Shown here: in pieces, positions 21,200 through 29,971 of the stretch
How positions within the stretch are numbered: position 1 is the first letter of the stretch
How the letters are laid out: each line of letters starts with the position of its first letter
Assembly: GCF_905372115.1 (NCBI RefSeq)
Contig: NZ_CAJPNR010000007.1
Coordinates: 1-64,000, forward strand
Length of the DNA stretch: 64,000 bases
Origin: an uncultured Streptococcus sp.
Lineage (GTDB): Bacteria; Bacillota; Bacilli; Lactobacillales; Streptococcaceae
Direction: 5' to 3'
The notes under the pieces: generated by a model
Databases searched by the model: none
The model's input: only the letters and a program-made list of their open reading frames with translations
Told to the model about the DNA's origin: nothing
Translations under genes and position numbers: made by a program

Positions 21200-21235
21200 G
21201 TGATTTCTCCTTTTCTGAACTTTTATTATTTATGT

Positions 21236-21272
21236 TATAATTAATAGTAACGAAAAATCAAAATTTTTTCAA
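21236..21272. promoter_or_regulatory. Interleaved divergent promoters of miaA and the DUF3042 gene
   Basis: For miaA the plus strand has an extended -10, TGTTATAAT at 21233-21241. For the minus strand, TTGAAA (21267-21272) and TACTAT (21244-21249) are 17 bp apart. The two -10 boxes are only 2 bp apart, so the promoters probably exclude one another. Confidence 0.6.
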
Positions 21273-21281
21273 GGAAAAAAG

Positions 21282-22166
21282 ATGAAAACCAAGATAATTG
21301 TGATAGTGGGGCCTACAGCAGTTGGAAAAACAGCTCTGAGTATCGAGGTAGCCAAGCGCTTCAATGGCCAAATCATCAGCGGTGACAGCCAGCAGGTCTA
21401 TCGTGGCTTAGATATTGGCACGGCTAAGATTCGTCCGGAGGAGCAAGAGGGCATTCCCCATCATCTGCTGGATGTGCGGGAGGTTGGAGAGAGCTACTCT
21501 GCCTATGATTTTGTGACTGAGGCAGCTCAGGCTATTCGTGAGATTGAGTCTCAAGGTCAGCTTCCCATCATTTGCGGTGGCACAGGGCTCTATATCCAGA
21601 GCTTGCTCGAGGGCTATCATCTGGGCGGCTCCGTCCCTCACGAGGAGATTCTGGTCTATCGGGCGCAGCTAGACAGTTGGTCAGATGAGGCTTTGTTTGG
21701 AAAAATAGCAGAGCTGGGTATCGAAATTCCACAGATGAATCGACGTAGGGCTATGAGGGCGCTGGAGATTGCTCAGTTAGGTGGTCAACTAGAAAACAGC
21801 CAGCCAGATTATGAAGCTTTGTTGATTTGTCTAGATGATGAGCGGGATCGACTTTATGAGCGAATCAATCAGCGGGTTGATCTGATGATAGAAGCCGGAC
21901 TTTTAGAAGAAGCTCGCTGGCTGTTTGAGCAGGCTCCAACCAGTCAAGCCAGCAAGGGTATCGGCTACAAGGAACTTTTCCCCTACTTTGAAGGTCAGAT
22001 GAGCCTAGAAGAGGCTGTGGATAAGCTCAAACAGAATACCCGCCGTTTCGCCAAGCGCCAGCTGACTTGGTTTCGCAACCGGATGTCCGTGACTTTTTAT
22101 CAGGTGGGAAATCCAGACTATAAAAATCAGGTCATGGAAGACATCAAGAATTTTCTGGACAAGTAG
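21282..22166 (+). CDS. miaA: tRNA dimethylallyltransferase
   Basis: MiaA adds the dimethylallyl group to A37 of tRNAs that read UNN codons. The 294-aa protein has the P-loop [12 protein letters not shown], the [17 protein letters not shown] block, [10 protein letters not shown], the [18 protein letters not shown] segment ([12 protein letters not shown]) and [16 protein letters not shown] C terminus ([12 protein letters not shown]). RBS AAGGAA. It heads an operon with hflX, an unknown gene, rnz and a dehydrogenase, a set that is conserved in streptococci and mixes tRNA and ribosome maintenance. Confidence 0.97.
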   Translation: MKTKIIVIVGPTAVGKTALSIEVAKRFNGQIISGDSQQVYRGLDIGTAKIRPEEQEGIPHHLLDVREVGESYSAYDFVTEAAQAIREIESQGQLPIICGGTGLYIQSLLEGYHLGGSVPHEEILVYRAQLDSWSDEALFGKIAELGIEIPQMNRRRAMRALEIAQLGGQLENSQPDYEALLICLDDERDRLYERINQRVDLMIEAGLLEEARWLFEQAPTSQASKGIGYKELFPYFEGQMSLEEAVDKLKQNTRRFAKRQLTWFRNRMSVTFYQVGNPDYKNQVMEDIKNFLDK

Positions 22167-22197
22167 CTGGCTGACCAAATCTTAGTAAGGATATGAG

Positions 22198-23436
22198 ATG
22201 ATAGAAACAGAGAAAAAAACAGAGCGTGTCTTTCTGGTCGGTGTGGAACTGGCAGACACGGAGAATTTTGACCTATCTATGGAGGAGCTGCAAAGTCTAG
22301 CTAAGACTGCAGGAGCTGAGGTAGTCGGCTCCTATAGCCAGAAGCGGGAAAAGTATGACAGCAAGACCTTTGTCGGATCTGGCAAGTTAGAAGAAATCCG
22401 ACAGATGGTTGATGCCGAAGAGATTTCGACTGTCATTGTCAATAATCGCCTGACACCTCGGCAAAATGTCAATCTGGAGGAAAACTTGAGCGTTAAGGTC
22501 ATTGACCGTATGCAGCTGATTTTGGATATTTTTGCCATGAGAGCTAGGAGTCATGAGGGCAAGCTGCAAGTTCATTTGGCCCAGCTCAAGTACCTCCTGC
22601 CTCGCTTGGTTGGGCAGGGTATTATGCTCAGCCGTCAGGCAGGTGGAATTGGCTCCCGCGGGCCTGGTGAAAGCCAGCTGGAGCTCAATCGACGCAGTGT
22701 CCGCAATCAGATTCATGATATTGAGCGCCAGCTCAAGGCAGTGGAGAAAAATCGGGCTACCGTTCGTGAAAAACGGCTAGAATCCAGTATTTTCAAAATC
22801 GGTCTCATTGGCTATACCAATGCTGGAAAGTCCACTATTATGAACTGCTTGACCAGCAAGAGCCAGTATGAGGCGGACGAACTCTTTGCGACGCTAGATG
22901 CCACGACCAAGAACATCAACCTCAGTGGCCAGCTCAATGTCACGCTGACGGACACAGTTGGCTTCATTCAGGATTTGCCTACAGAGCTAGTATCCAGCTT
23001 TAAATCCACACTGGAAGAGAGTAAAAATGTCGATTTGCTGGTCCATGTTATTGACGCCAGCGACCCTCATCATGAGGAGCACGAAAAGACTGTCCTCGAC
23101 ATCATGAAAGAGCTGGACATGCTGGATATTCCCCGGCTGACTCTCTATAACAAAGCGGATAGGGCGGAGGATTTTACTCCGACCTTGACTCCTTATTCTT
23201 TGATTTCGGCTAAGGCGGAAAATAGCAGAGCTCTTTTACAGCAAGTCCTGCTGGAGCGGATGAAAGAGCTCTTTTTGCCTTTTACTATCAAGGTAGCGCC
23301 GGCTAAAGCCTATAAAATTCATGATTTAGAGAAAGTCGCAATTATGGGGAACCGAGAATACATAGACGATGTCGAAACCATTTCAGGTTGGATTGCCGAG
23401 AAAAACAAATGGAAACTGGAAGAATTTTATGACTGA
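22198..23436 (+). CDS. hflX: Ribosome-associated GTPase HflX
   Basis: HflX binds 50S subunits and splits stalled or hibernating ribosomes under stress. The 412-aa protein has the HflX N-terminal domain, the Gly-rich block GGIGSRGPGESQLE, a coiled region, and a G domain with GYTNAGKSTIMN (G1), DTVGFIQDLP (G3) and NKAD (G4). It begins 31 nt after miaA and its last codons overlap the next gene by 8 nt. Confidence 0.96.
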   Translation: MIETEKKTERVFLVGVELADTENFDLSMEELQSLAKTAGAEVVGSYSQKREKYDSKTFVGSGKLEEIRQMVDAEEISTVIVNNRLTPRQNVNLEENLSVKVIDRMQLILDIFAMRARSHEGKLQVHLAQLKYLLPRLVGQGIMLSRQAGGIGSRGPGESQLELNRRSVRNQIHDIERQLKAVEKNRATVREKRLESSIFKIGLIGYTNAGKSTIMNCLTSKSQYEADELFATLDATTKNINLSGQLNVTLTDTVGFIQDLPTELVSSFKSTLEESKNVDLLVHVIDASDPHHEEHEKTVLDIMKELDMLDIPRLTLYNKADRAEDFTPTLTPYSLISAKAENSRALLQQVLLERMKELFLPFTIKVAPAKAYKIHDLEKVAIMGNREYIDDVETISGWIAEKNKWKLEEFYD

Positions 23437-24052
23437 TTATATTGACTTGGCCCTCAAATACGGCGGTTTTACTAGTCTAGACAGGGTCTACTTAGAGCAA
23501 GTATTGGCTGGCCTGACAGAGGAGCAGAAGCGTAGTTTCATCACACCGCCGCCCAGCGTTATCAATGCTTACTTTGCTGAGCTTTATCAAAAGAAAAGTC
23601 CGGAAGCCGCAACAGCCTATTTTCTAGAAATTACTCAAGCGCTGGACTTGTGGAATGCGGAGCCTAGCTTTGTAGAAAGCAAGCCTTTTGTACGACTTAA
23701 TCTATCTGGCAAGTCCTATGGATTTTGCTATGAGAGTGAGGAAGTCGGCTTGGTCTTCCCTGAAAAGCCAGAGCCGGTAACAGACGACTTGCTCTTTGAA
23801 ATTGCTCAAGTCTTTTCACAATACTTGGTCTATGAAGAAGCTGGGAGAATAAAAATGGTGCCTCTCAAATCTGAGTCGCAAGTCGTGGACAGTCAGGCGC
23901 TGACTGCTTTGACAGATTGGCAGCAGCTAGCAGATGGCAGCCAGAGAGTTCTGGGCTACAATCAAGATGAAGTCAGTCAGCTGGCCCAGGCCTATGCTGG
24001 CAGAAAATACTATCACTCGCAGAATCGCTCTGCCATGATTTATATCATTTAG
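23429..24052 (+). CDS. Conserved streptococcal protein, unknown function
   Basis: The 207-aa protein occupies the hflX-rnz interval, as in related streptococci. I chose the ATG at 23429 ([13 protein letters not shown]), which overlaps hflX by 8 nt behind GGAAG. No signal peptide or membrane segment is seen. The sequence is acidic with aromatic-rich blocks ([34 protein letters not shown]). I recognise no domain. Co-transcription with hflX and rnz suggests a conserved housekeeping role, which is inference. Confidence 0.75.
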   Translation: MTDYIDLALKYGGFTSLDRVYLEQVLAGLTEEQKRSFITPPPSVINAYFAELYQKKSPEAATAYFLEITQALDLWNAEPSFVESKPFVRLNLSGKSYGFCYESEEVGLVFPEKPEPVTDDLLFEIAQVFSQYLVYEEAGRIKMVPLKSESQVVDSQALTALTDWQQLADGSQRVLGYNQDEVSQLAQAYAGRKYYHSQNRSAMIYII

Positions 24053-24062
24053 AAAGAAGAAC

Positions 24063-24992
24063 ATGCAATTACAATTTTTAGGAACCGGAGCCGGTCAGCC
24101 CTCCAAGGCTCGCAATGTGTCCAGCCTTGTCCTCAAGCTTTTGGATGAAATCAATGAGGTCTGGATGTTTGACTGCGGTGAAGGAACCCAGCACCAGATT
24201 TTGGAGACGACGATTAAACCCCGCAAAATCAGCAAGATTTTTATCACGCATCTGCATGGCGACCATATTTTTGGCCTGCCAGGTTTTCTATCCAGTCGTT
24301 CTTTTCAGGCTAATGAAGAGCAAACAGACCTAGAGATTTTCGGTCCCAAGGGTATTAAGAACTTTGTCCTATCTAGCCTGCGCGTGTCTGGTTCCCGCCT
24401 GCCTTATAGGATTGATTTTCATGAGTTTGATGAAAACAGCCTGGGCAAGATTCTGGAAACGGACAAATTCACTGTTTATGCGGATAAGCTGGATCACACG
24501 ATTTTCTGTGTGGGTTATCGGGTCATGCAGAAAGATTTGGAAGGAACGCTGGATGCGGACAAGCTGCGGGCAGCAGGCGTTCCCTTTGGTCCCCTCTTTG
24601 GTAAAGTCAAGAACGGTCAGGATATCGTACTAGATGATGGAACCAAAATCATCGCAGCTGACTATATCTCAGCCCCTCGTCCGGGCAAGACCATTACTAT
24701 TCTGGGTGATACTAGGAAGACTGCTGCCAGTGTCCGCCTGGCTGTATCAGCAGATGTGCTGGTCCATGAAGCGACCTATGGCAAGGGAGACGAAAAGTTG
24801 GCCCGAAATCATGGTCATTCGACCAATATGCAGGCTGCAGAAGTAGCCAAGGAAGCTGGTGCCAAGCGCCTCCTTCTGAATCATATCAGTGCCCGCTTTC
24901 TAGCAAAGGACATCAGCCAAATGCGCCGAGATGCTAGCGCTGTCTTTGAAAAGGTCCATGTGGTTAAGGACTTGGAAGAGGTGGAGTTGTGA
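24063..24992 (+). CDS. rnz: Ribonuclease Z
   Basis: RNase Z cleaves the 3' trailer of tRNA precursors. The 309-aa metallo-beta-lactamase-fold protein shows the N-terminal [17 protein letters not shown], the zinc motif [15 protein letters not shown], the later TILGDTRKT, the VHEATYG block and the GHST and NHIS His motifs. Length is standard for the short dimeric form. Confidence 0.97.
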   Translation: MQLQFLGTGAGQPSKARNVSSLVLKLLDEINEVWMFDCGEGTQHQILETTIKPRKISKIFITHLHGDHIFGLPGFLSSRSFQANEEQTDLEIFGPKGIKNFVLSSLRVSGSRLPYRIDFHEFDENSLGKILETDKFTVYADKLDHTIFCVGYRVMQKDLEGTLDADKLRAAGVPFGPLFGKVKNGQDIVLDDGTKIIAADYISAPRPGKTITILGDTRKTAASVRLAVSADVLVHEATYGKGDEKLARNHGHSTNMQAAEVAKEAGAKRLLLNHISARFLAKDISQMRRDASAVFEKVHVVKDLEEVEL

Positions 24993-25744
24993 GAAATATC
25001 ATCATCACAGGAGCTAGCGGTGGGTTGGCTCAGGAAATGGTTAAGCTCTTACCCCATGACCGACTGATTTTGGTAGGAAGGAGCAAGGCTAAGCTGGAAA
25101 AATTATATGGACAAAAAGAAAACCTTGATCTAGTGGAGCTGGATATTACAGACAGCTCAGCCTTGGATAGCTTTGCTGAGCGGATTGACAGCCAGTATGG
25201 CCACATAGATGTCCTAGTCAATAACGCTGGCTATGGGATTTTTGAAGAATTTGATAAAATCAGCTCCAGCGATATCGAGGCCATGTTTGAAGTCAATACC
25301 TTTGCCCTGATGAACCTGTCCCGTATCTTTGGAGCTCGCATGAAGCAGGCAGGTCAAGGACATATCGTCAATATCGTTAGTATGGCCGGCCTCATTGCAA
25401 GTAGCAAGTCAAGTCTTTACTCAGCGACCAAGTTTGCAGCTATTGGCTTTTCTAATGCCCTGCGTTTGGAACTCCTGCCTTTTGGGGTTTATGTCATGAC
25501 AGTTAATCCCGGTCCTATCAAAACAGCCTTTTTTGATCAGGCAGATCCGGATGGTTCCTATGTAAAAGCAGTCGACAAGTATATCCTTGAGCCTGACTTT
25601 GTAGCGGACAAAATTGTCAGTTCCTTTGGTAAAAAGAAGCGGGAAATTAATCTACCTGGGATTCTCAATCTAGCACACAAGATTTATACCCTTTTCCCAA
25701 GAATTGCCGACAAGTTGGCGGCCAATATGTTTAACTATAAGTGA
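24989..25744 (+). CDS. Short-chain dehydrogenase/reductase
   Basis: The 251-aa classical SDR has the nucleotide-binding [11 protein letters not shown] at the N terminus, NNAGYG, and the catalytic Ser and Tyr-x3-Lys in [20 protein letters not shown]. It starts with GTG overlapping the end of rnz by 4 nt, behind GGTGGAG. Substrate is unknown; its fixed place after rnz in streptococci does not reveal one. Confidence 0.9.
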   Translation: MRNIIITGASGGLAQEMVKLLPHDRLILVGRSKAKLEKLYGQKENLDLVELDITDSSALDSFAERIDSQYGHIDVLVNNAGYGIFEEFDKISSSDIEAMFEVNTFALMNLSRIFGARMKQAGQGHIVNIVSMAGLIASSKSSLYSATKFAAIGFSNALRLELLPFGVYVMTVNPGPIKTAFFDQADPDGSYVKAVDKYILEPDFVADKIVSSFGKKKREINLPGILNLAHKIYTLFPRIADKLAANMFNYK

Positions 25745-25750
25745 GGTTTT

Positions 25751-26461
25751 ATGATAGCTAATCTACAAGCTTACAAAGCTCATCTGCAGGCGCCTTGGGG
25801 CAAGCTTCAGTATGATATTGTTTTTGCCTTTCTTGTGTCGCTGAAGGACCAGAAAATTCTTGATTTCGGTAGCGGTTTTGGGATTGTGGCTGATTTTCTA
25901 GCGGAAAAGAACCAAGTGACTGCCATCGAGCCAAGCCCAGAAATGATTGCTGAGCGCAAGCAGGACTTTTCCTATGAGCAATTGCAAGGCAGTTTGAACC
26001 TTCTGCAAACATTTCCAGACCAGTCTTTTGATGTCATCATCTGTCATAATGTCTTAGAGTATGTATCAGACCCTGCTCTCTATTTAGCAGAATTTTCCCG
26101 CCTCTTAAAAAAAGACGGCAAAATTTCTCTGATCAGGCATCACGAGGTCGGGCGTATTATGCATACGGTGGTTTTTGAAAATGATCCAGAAAAGGCCCAG
26201 CAGCTTTTGGCGGGTGAGACATATCAAACCCACAGCATGGGAGCCGCTAAGGTTTATCAGATTCAGGAAGTGATTTCAGGTCTGCCTTTAGAAGTTGAGG
26301 ATTATCAGGGAGTACGAATTTTTTACGGGCTGCAGGCCAATGAATATAAAACTGCCCCTAACTGGGCTGAAAAGATGCTTGAGATGGAGCTGGCAGTCTG
26401 CAACCAATCTCCTTATCGGGACATCGCTGCCTTTCAGCATGTTTGGCTAGACAAGTCCTAG
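25751..26461 (+). CDS. Class I SAM-dependent methyltransferase
   Basis: The 236-aa protein has the SAM-binding motif ILDFGSGFGIVADFLA, the acidic motif II TAIEPSPEM, and VIICHNVLEYVSDPALYLAE, as in methyltransferase domain 11 proteins. It follows the dehydrogenase by 6 nt. The substrate cannot be told; small-molecule substrates are usual for this type. Confidence 0.85.
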   Translation: MIANLQAYKAHLQAPWGKLQYDIVFAFLVSLKDQKILDFGSGFGIVADFLAEKNQVTAIEPSPEMIAERKQDFSYEQLQGSLNLLQTFPDQSFDVIICHNVLEYVSDPALYLAEFSRLLKKDGKISLIRHHEVGRIMHTVVFENDPEKAQQLLAGETYQTHSMGAAKVYQIQEVISGLPLEVEDYQGVRIFYGLQANEYKTAPNWAEKMLEMELAVCNQSPYRDIAAFQHVWLDKS

Positions 26462-26519
26462 GTCAAAGGAAAAAAGTGCTCATTTACATCTTAAACAAAC
26501 CTCGTAAGGAGAAAGCTTG

Positions 26520-27548
26520 ATGCAAAAGAGAGAAGTCATAGGGCCAGGGCAGCCAGTCAATTATGCCTTGCTTAGCCTTTTTCAATATATTGCTTCCATT
26601 TTGGTAATTTTGGTCCATTGCCAGAGGCTTTTTGAACATGAAGCCCTGCATTTTGTTCAAAAGAGTATGTTTGGTCGCATGGCGGTTCCTTTCTTTTTAA
26701 TTTCTTCAGCCTATTTTTTCCGAGTACGCTGGAAGCGAGAGCACGGTTCTACGAAACTGACTCTGTATATTAAAGGCATTTTAAAGGTCTATGGCTTTTG
26801 GAGTTTGGTCTATCTCCCCTATGCTTTGACTTATTTCCAATCACTGCATTTGCCCCTCTATCTAGCTCCTCTGGCTATTCTAGCAGCGCTCTTTTACATT
26901 GGAATGAGCTACCAGCTCTGGTATATTCCTGCCTTTCTCTTAGGTTTGCTGCTGGTCCATTTCTTGTATAGGAAGTTGGGTCCAAAGAAAACATTTGCTC
27001 TTTTGTTAATTCTTTACGCCTTAGGTGCTATTGAGACATATCACGCTTACCTTACGCCTAGTCTGCTGACGGACTGGTACGATGCCTATGCCAAGCTCTT
27101 TTTCACCAGCAGAAATGGCCTCTTCTATACGCCCATTTTTATCTATTTAGGTTACTTTCTAGCTGATTACGGGCACGTAGCACTATTTCAGAAAAAACGC
27201 TGGCTGTCTCTTCTGCTGGCAAGTCTTTTCCTGGTAGGTGAAGGAGTTCTGGTTTACATCAGGCAGGGATTAGATAAAAACTTTTTCTTTGCTCTCATTC
27301 CCTTTACACTTTTCTTATTTAATTGGCTACTAAAAACAGAGTGGAAGCGCGAAAAAAACTGGCGACATTTAAAAGATCTAAGTATCCTTTATTTCTTCCT
27401 CCATCCTATCTTTATTGAGTTATCTTTCTTTCTGCTCAAATCCCGGCAGTTGACCAAGTGGGAAACTGGCCGTTGGGCGTTCCTTCTGACGATTATCCTG
27501 ACCCACCTGACGTCAGAGTTGGTGATTGGATGGCGAGGGAAAGGTTAA
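26520..27548 (+). CDS. Membrane acyltransferase, family 3
   Basis: The 342-aa protein has about ten hydrophobic segments. Near the N terminus it shows the family pattern with the catalytic-type His in ILVHCQRLFEH and an Arg in GRMAVPFFLISSAYFFR. Family members transfer acetyl or other acyl groups to cell-surface sugars. AAGGAG at 26506-26511 is 8 nt before the ATG at 26520, so the TTG at 26517 is rejected as start. It ends at a symmetric terminator facing the Ter cluster. Confidence 0.85.
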   Translation: MQKREVIGPGQPVNYALLSLFQYIASILVILVHCQRLFEHEALHFVQKSMFGRMAVPFFLISSAYFFRVRWKREHGSTKLTLYIKGILKVYGFWSLVYLPYALTYFQSLHLPLYLAPLAILAALFYIGMSYQLWYIPAFLLGLLLVHFLYRKLGPKKTFALLLILYALGAIETYHAYLTPSLLTDWYDAYAKLFFTSRNGLFYTPIFIYLGYFLADYGHVALFQKKRWLSLLLASLFLVGEGVLVYIRQGLDKNFFFALIPFTLFLFNWLLKTEWKREKNWRHLKDLSILYFFLHPIFIELSFFLLKSRQLTKWETGRWAFLLTIILTHLTSELVIGWRGKG

Positions 27549-27610
27549 ATGTATCACTAAAAAATTTGTCATGTTTAAGATGAATAGTTACTACTTCTTT
27601 ATCTAAAATA

Positions 27611-27649
27611 AAACACACGCATTAAGTTTAGTTTAATGCGTGTGTTTTT
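27611..27649. terminator. Bidirectional terminator between acyltransferase and Ter cluster
   Basis: A 15-bp perfect stem (AAACACACGCATTAA and its complement) with a 6-nt loop has T-rich flanks on both strands. It ends the acyltransferase on the plus strand and the CitE-like gene on the minus strand. Confidence 0.88.
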
Positions 27650-27691
27650 AGTTAAGGAATAAGTTAAGCAGAACACCTTTTATATGTCCTT

Positions 27692-28768
27692 CTACGATTT
27701 CAGTGAATTATCCTTTGTGTTATCTCCTTCAGCTATGCCATAGACTGTTGCTAACTGGATTATTTTCTTTGCCCATTTGCTATGCGGCTTCATTTCATTC
27801 ATCCGGTTTTCTTTATATCCTTTTATTACACCAATTTGCTGCTGATTTGTATTAAGAATTGTCAGAGCATCTTGGTAGTCTTCTAAACTAACAATGTTAT
27901 TCTCAGCAATAAGGCTTAGCTGAGAAGGATGGATGCAAGTTTTTCCAATGAATCCATTAAGTCTGTCTAATTCTAGCTCTTTTTTCAATCCATGAGCCCA
28001 ATTCCCGTCTTGAAAACGGCTATTAAAGTATTCCCATACTGGTCCTGAACAGATATAATCTGCGGAAAAAATATTTAAGATATCTGTTAGACAGTCAGCA
28101 ATAAGTTTAACATCGTAGATAGTCTGGTGGACATTACGACGAATACCGAAAATATTACTAAAATCAGTTGCTCCCACACGGATATTTAAAACTTGCTCTT
28201 TATAGGGTTTTAATAACTCTGATATAAAAAGAAGTTCTTCCATTCTGGTATTCTTTTTCATGATGCTCTCGCTTTCAAGAATTGGCATTATGTAAAATGT
28301 TTGATTTGTTCTTTTGCTAAAATTGTCGAAAACTTGAAGGTAGGCAGGAGCAGTAGTAGAATCAAATTTAGGAAAATTAAATCCAGAAACTAGTTTAAAG
28401 ATATCAGGAGAAGAATGCTTGAGCATTTGATTAAATTGTTGGGAAGAACGGACTCGGATAAAAATTAAAGGAAGAGAATCAAAATCTAGTTGGCCGGTTT
28501 CCAAAGCTTGATTCAGTTTGTCTAAAGTCTCAAAGAGCTGTGATTCAGCTTGATGAACAGTTCCATCTCCGATAGAATCTTCTAGATCTAGACAGATTGA
28601 GCTACTGCAAGGATGGAGGCCGGCAATGATTTCATCAACTATCTGAGTTCGATGAGCGGGCATATAAAGAAGTCCAGATATTGCATATTGCAATAAATCT
28701 TTAGGGGAATTTTGATTAAATTGGCATCCTTCTTTAAATAGGGGTATAGAATCATAAGTAAATTTCAT
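27692..28768 (-). CDS. CitE/HpcH-like TIM-barrel C-C lyase of the Ter biosynthetic module
   Basis: The 358-aa protein fits the HpcH/HpaI aldolase and citrate lyase beta superfamily, in the subgroup named C-C bond lyase that travels with Ter genes. Visible are CLDLEDSIGDG with acidic metal ligands, the Arg in LIFIRVRSS, MPILESESIM with the metal-binding Glu, NIRVGATDFSNIFG, and the C-terminal CIHPSQL loop. It should cleave or form a C-C bond next to a carboxylate. It lies 22 nt downstream of the HAD gene, so the two act together. The substrate is unknown; a role in making a nucleoside-like metabolite is a published prediction. Confidence 0.8.
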   Translation of the reverse strand: MKFTYDSIPLFKEGCQFNQNSPKDLLQYAISGLLYMPAHRTQIVDEIIAGLHPCSSSICLDLEDSIGDGTVHQAESQLFETLDKLNQALETGQLDFDSLPLIFIRVRSSQQFNQMLKHSSPDIFKLVSGFNFPKFDSTTAPAYLQVFDNFSKRTNQTFYIMPILESESIMKKNTRMEELLFISELLKPYKEQVLNIRVGATDFSNIFGIRRNVHQTIYDVKLIADCLTDILNIFSADYICSGPVWEYFNSRFQDGNWAHGLKKELELDRLNGFIGKTCIHPSQLSLIAENNIVSLEDYQDALTILNTNQQQIGVIKGYKENRMNEMKPHSKWAKKIIQLATVYGIAEGDNTKDNSLKS

Positions 28769-28790
28769 TCAAATCTTCCATTCAACACTT

Positions 28791-29573
28791 TTAAGTTTTT
28801 TGTTCGAGGACTACTGAAAGAATATCCTCAGCGCCTTCTATTCCTTGATTAACTATCATATAGTCATCTTTATTATCGATAAGCTGGTAAACTTCACTGT
28901 TCTTTGGTATCATTTTTATATCGCCTAAAGATAAGAATCCAGCATCTAATTTTCCGTCACCCGAAGTAATAAGAAATTCTTCTTTGAGATAGTCTTGTAA
29001 AAAAGAAAGAGCGTTTTCTTTAGAAATTTCTTTAGGGATGATGTAAAGTTTAAGCCCCTGAAGAGTGAAAGTCCATTCTAAATTTTTTAAATCTTTTTCA
29101 AGACTTGGCAAGATAAACTCTTGAACGATATCCTGATCTTCGGTAACTTTAGTAAAAAAGAATAAATTGTCAACCAAAGATGGAGTTCTAGTTAAGTATT
29201 TTTGATATTTAGTTAAAATGTCTAAGATTTTAGGATAATCTAAAGCTTGTATTTGTCGAGTTCTTTCGATGTGTTCCTGCCAGACTTTTAAAGGTTGACC
29301 GTTATGTAAAATGATTCCACCATTAGCAACAACAGCATAAGGGCAGTCCTGTAGGGGTATAATTCGGGAGAATTGCGCTAGAGAGCGAGTTGTAATTGGA
29401 AGTAAATGGATATCGGAGCGAGTTTTGACTTGAGCCAATAATTCCAATGCTCTATGGCTCATATAGGAGATTTCACGTCCGTCTAGATGTTCTACACAAG
29501 AAACAGTCTGATAATTTTCAACAAATTTATTAGAATAAATAATGGTTCTATCTAAATCAGTAGCAAAAAGCAT
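28791..29573 (-). CDS. HAD-family phosphatase of the Ter biosynthetic module
   Basis: The 260-aa protein opens LFATDLDRTIIYS, the HAD motif I with the nucleophile and acid/base Asp. A C2-type cap with a beta-rich segment follows, then the C-terminal motif ITSGDGKLDAGFL with the magnesium-binding Asp. The overall form resembles sucrose-phosphate phosphatase-like HADs. In Ter-linked operons such enzymes are predicted to dephosphorylate a phosphoribosyl product. RBS AGAGAGGAA precedes the ATG; it is the first gene of a two-gene unit with the CitE-like lyase. Confidence 0.82.
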   Translation of the reverse strand: MLFATDLDRTIIYSNKFVENYQTVSCVEHLDGREISYMSHRALELLAQVKTRSDIHLLPITTRSLAQFSRIIPLQDCPYAVVANGGIILHNGQPLKVWQEHIERTRQIQALDYPKILDILTKYQKYLTRTPSLVDNLFFFTKVTEDQDIVQEFILPSLEKDLKNLEWTFTLQGLKLYIIPKEISKENALSFLQDYLKEEFLITSGDGKLDAGFLSLGDIKMIPKNSEVYQLIDNKDDYMIVNQGIEGAEDILSVVLEQKT

Positions 29574-29971
29574 AATATTCCTCTCTTTATTGGGACTGAT
29601 ATTTGTAAAGGTCTAATTGAAAACAAAATTTTTAAAATTTTAATCAGTTATATTTAATAGTTATTATAGTTAGATTGATTGTCTTAAATTTTGGGTCAAA
29701 CTAAAATGATAGAATAGTTTAATCTCAAATGTCTTAAGAGAATAAATTTTAGTTTTCAAAGAGTACAATTCATCAAACTATACCAATCTTACTATAAATG
29801 AGCTAATAAGTCTAGTCTTCAAGTATTTTATAAAAAATTCTAGAAGATTATTGGAATGTATAATTAGAATGAGCAATTTTTCCTATTTATTAAACATTCA
29901 TACACACTTCTGCAAAAAATGATAAGTAAAAGGCCGAAACACTATTGTCTCAGCCTTTTCATAACTAACAT
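29574..29971. other. AT-rich intergenic stretch, 398 bp
   Basis: No gene is visible on either strand. The left part should hold the promoter of the HAD-lyase pair: a minus-strand TATAAT is at 29663-29668, but no good -35 precedes it. The right end holds the terminator of the P-type ATPase gene. The rest is featureless AT-rich DNA. Confidence 0.6.
29928..29959 (-). terminator. Terminator of the P-type ATPase gene
   Basis: On the minus strand AAAAGGCTGAGACA and TGTTTCGGCCTTTT form a 14-bp stem (with G-T pairs) around ATAG. It has the GGCTGAGAC core of a terminator type common in streptococci and repeats part of the hairpin at 32631-32659 in opposite orientation. Confidence 0.8.
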
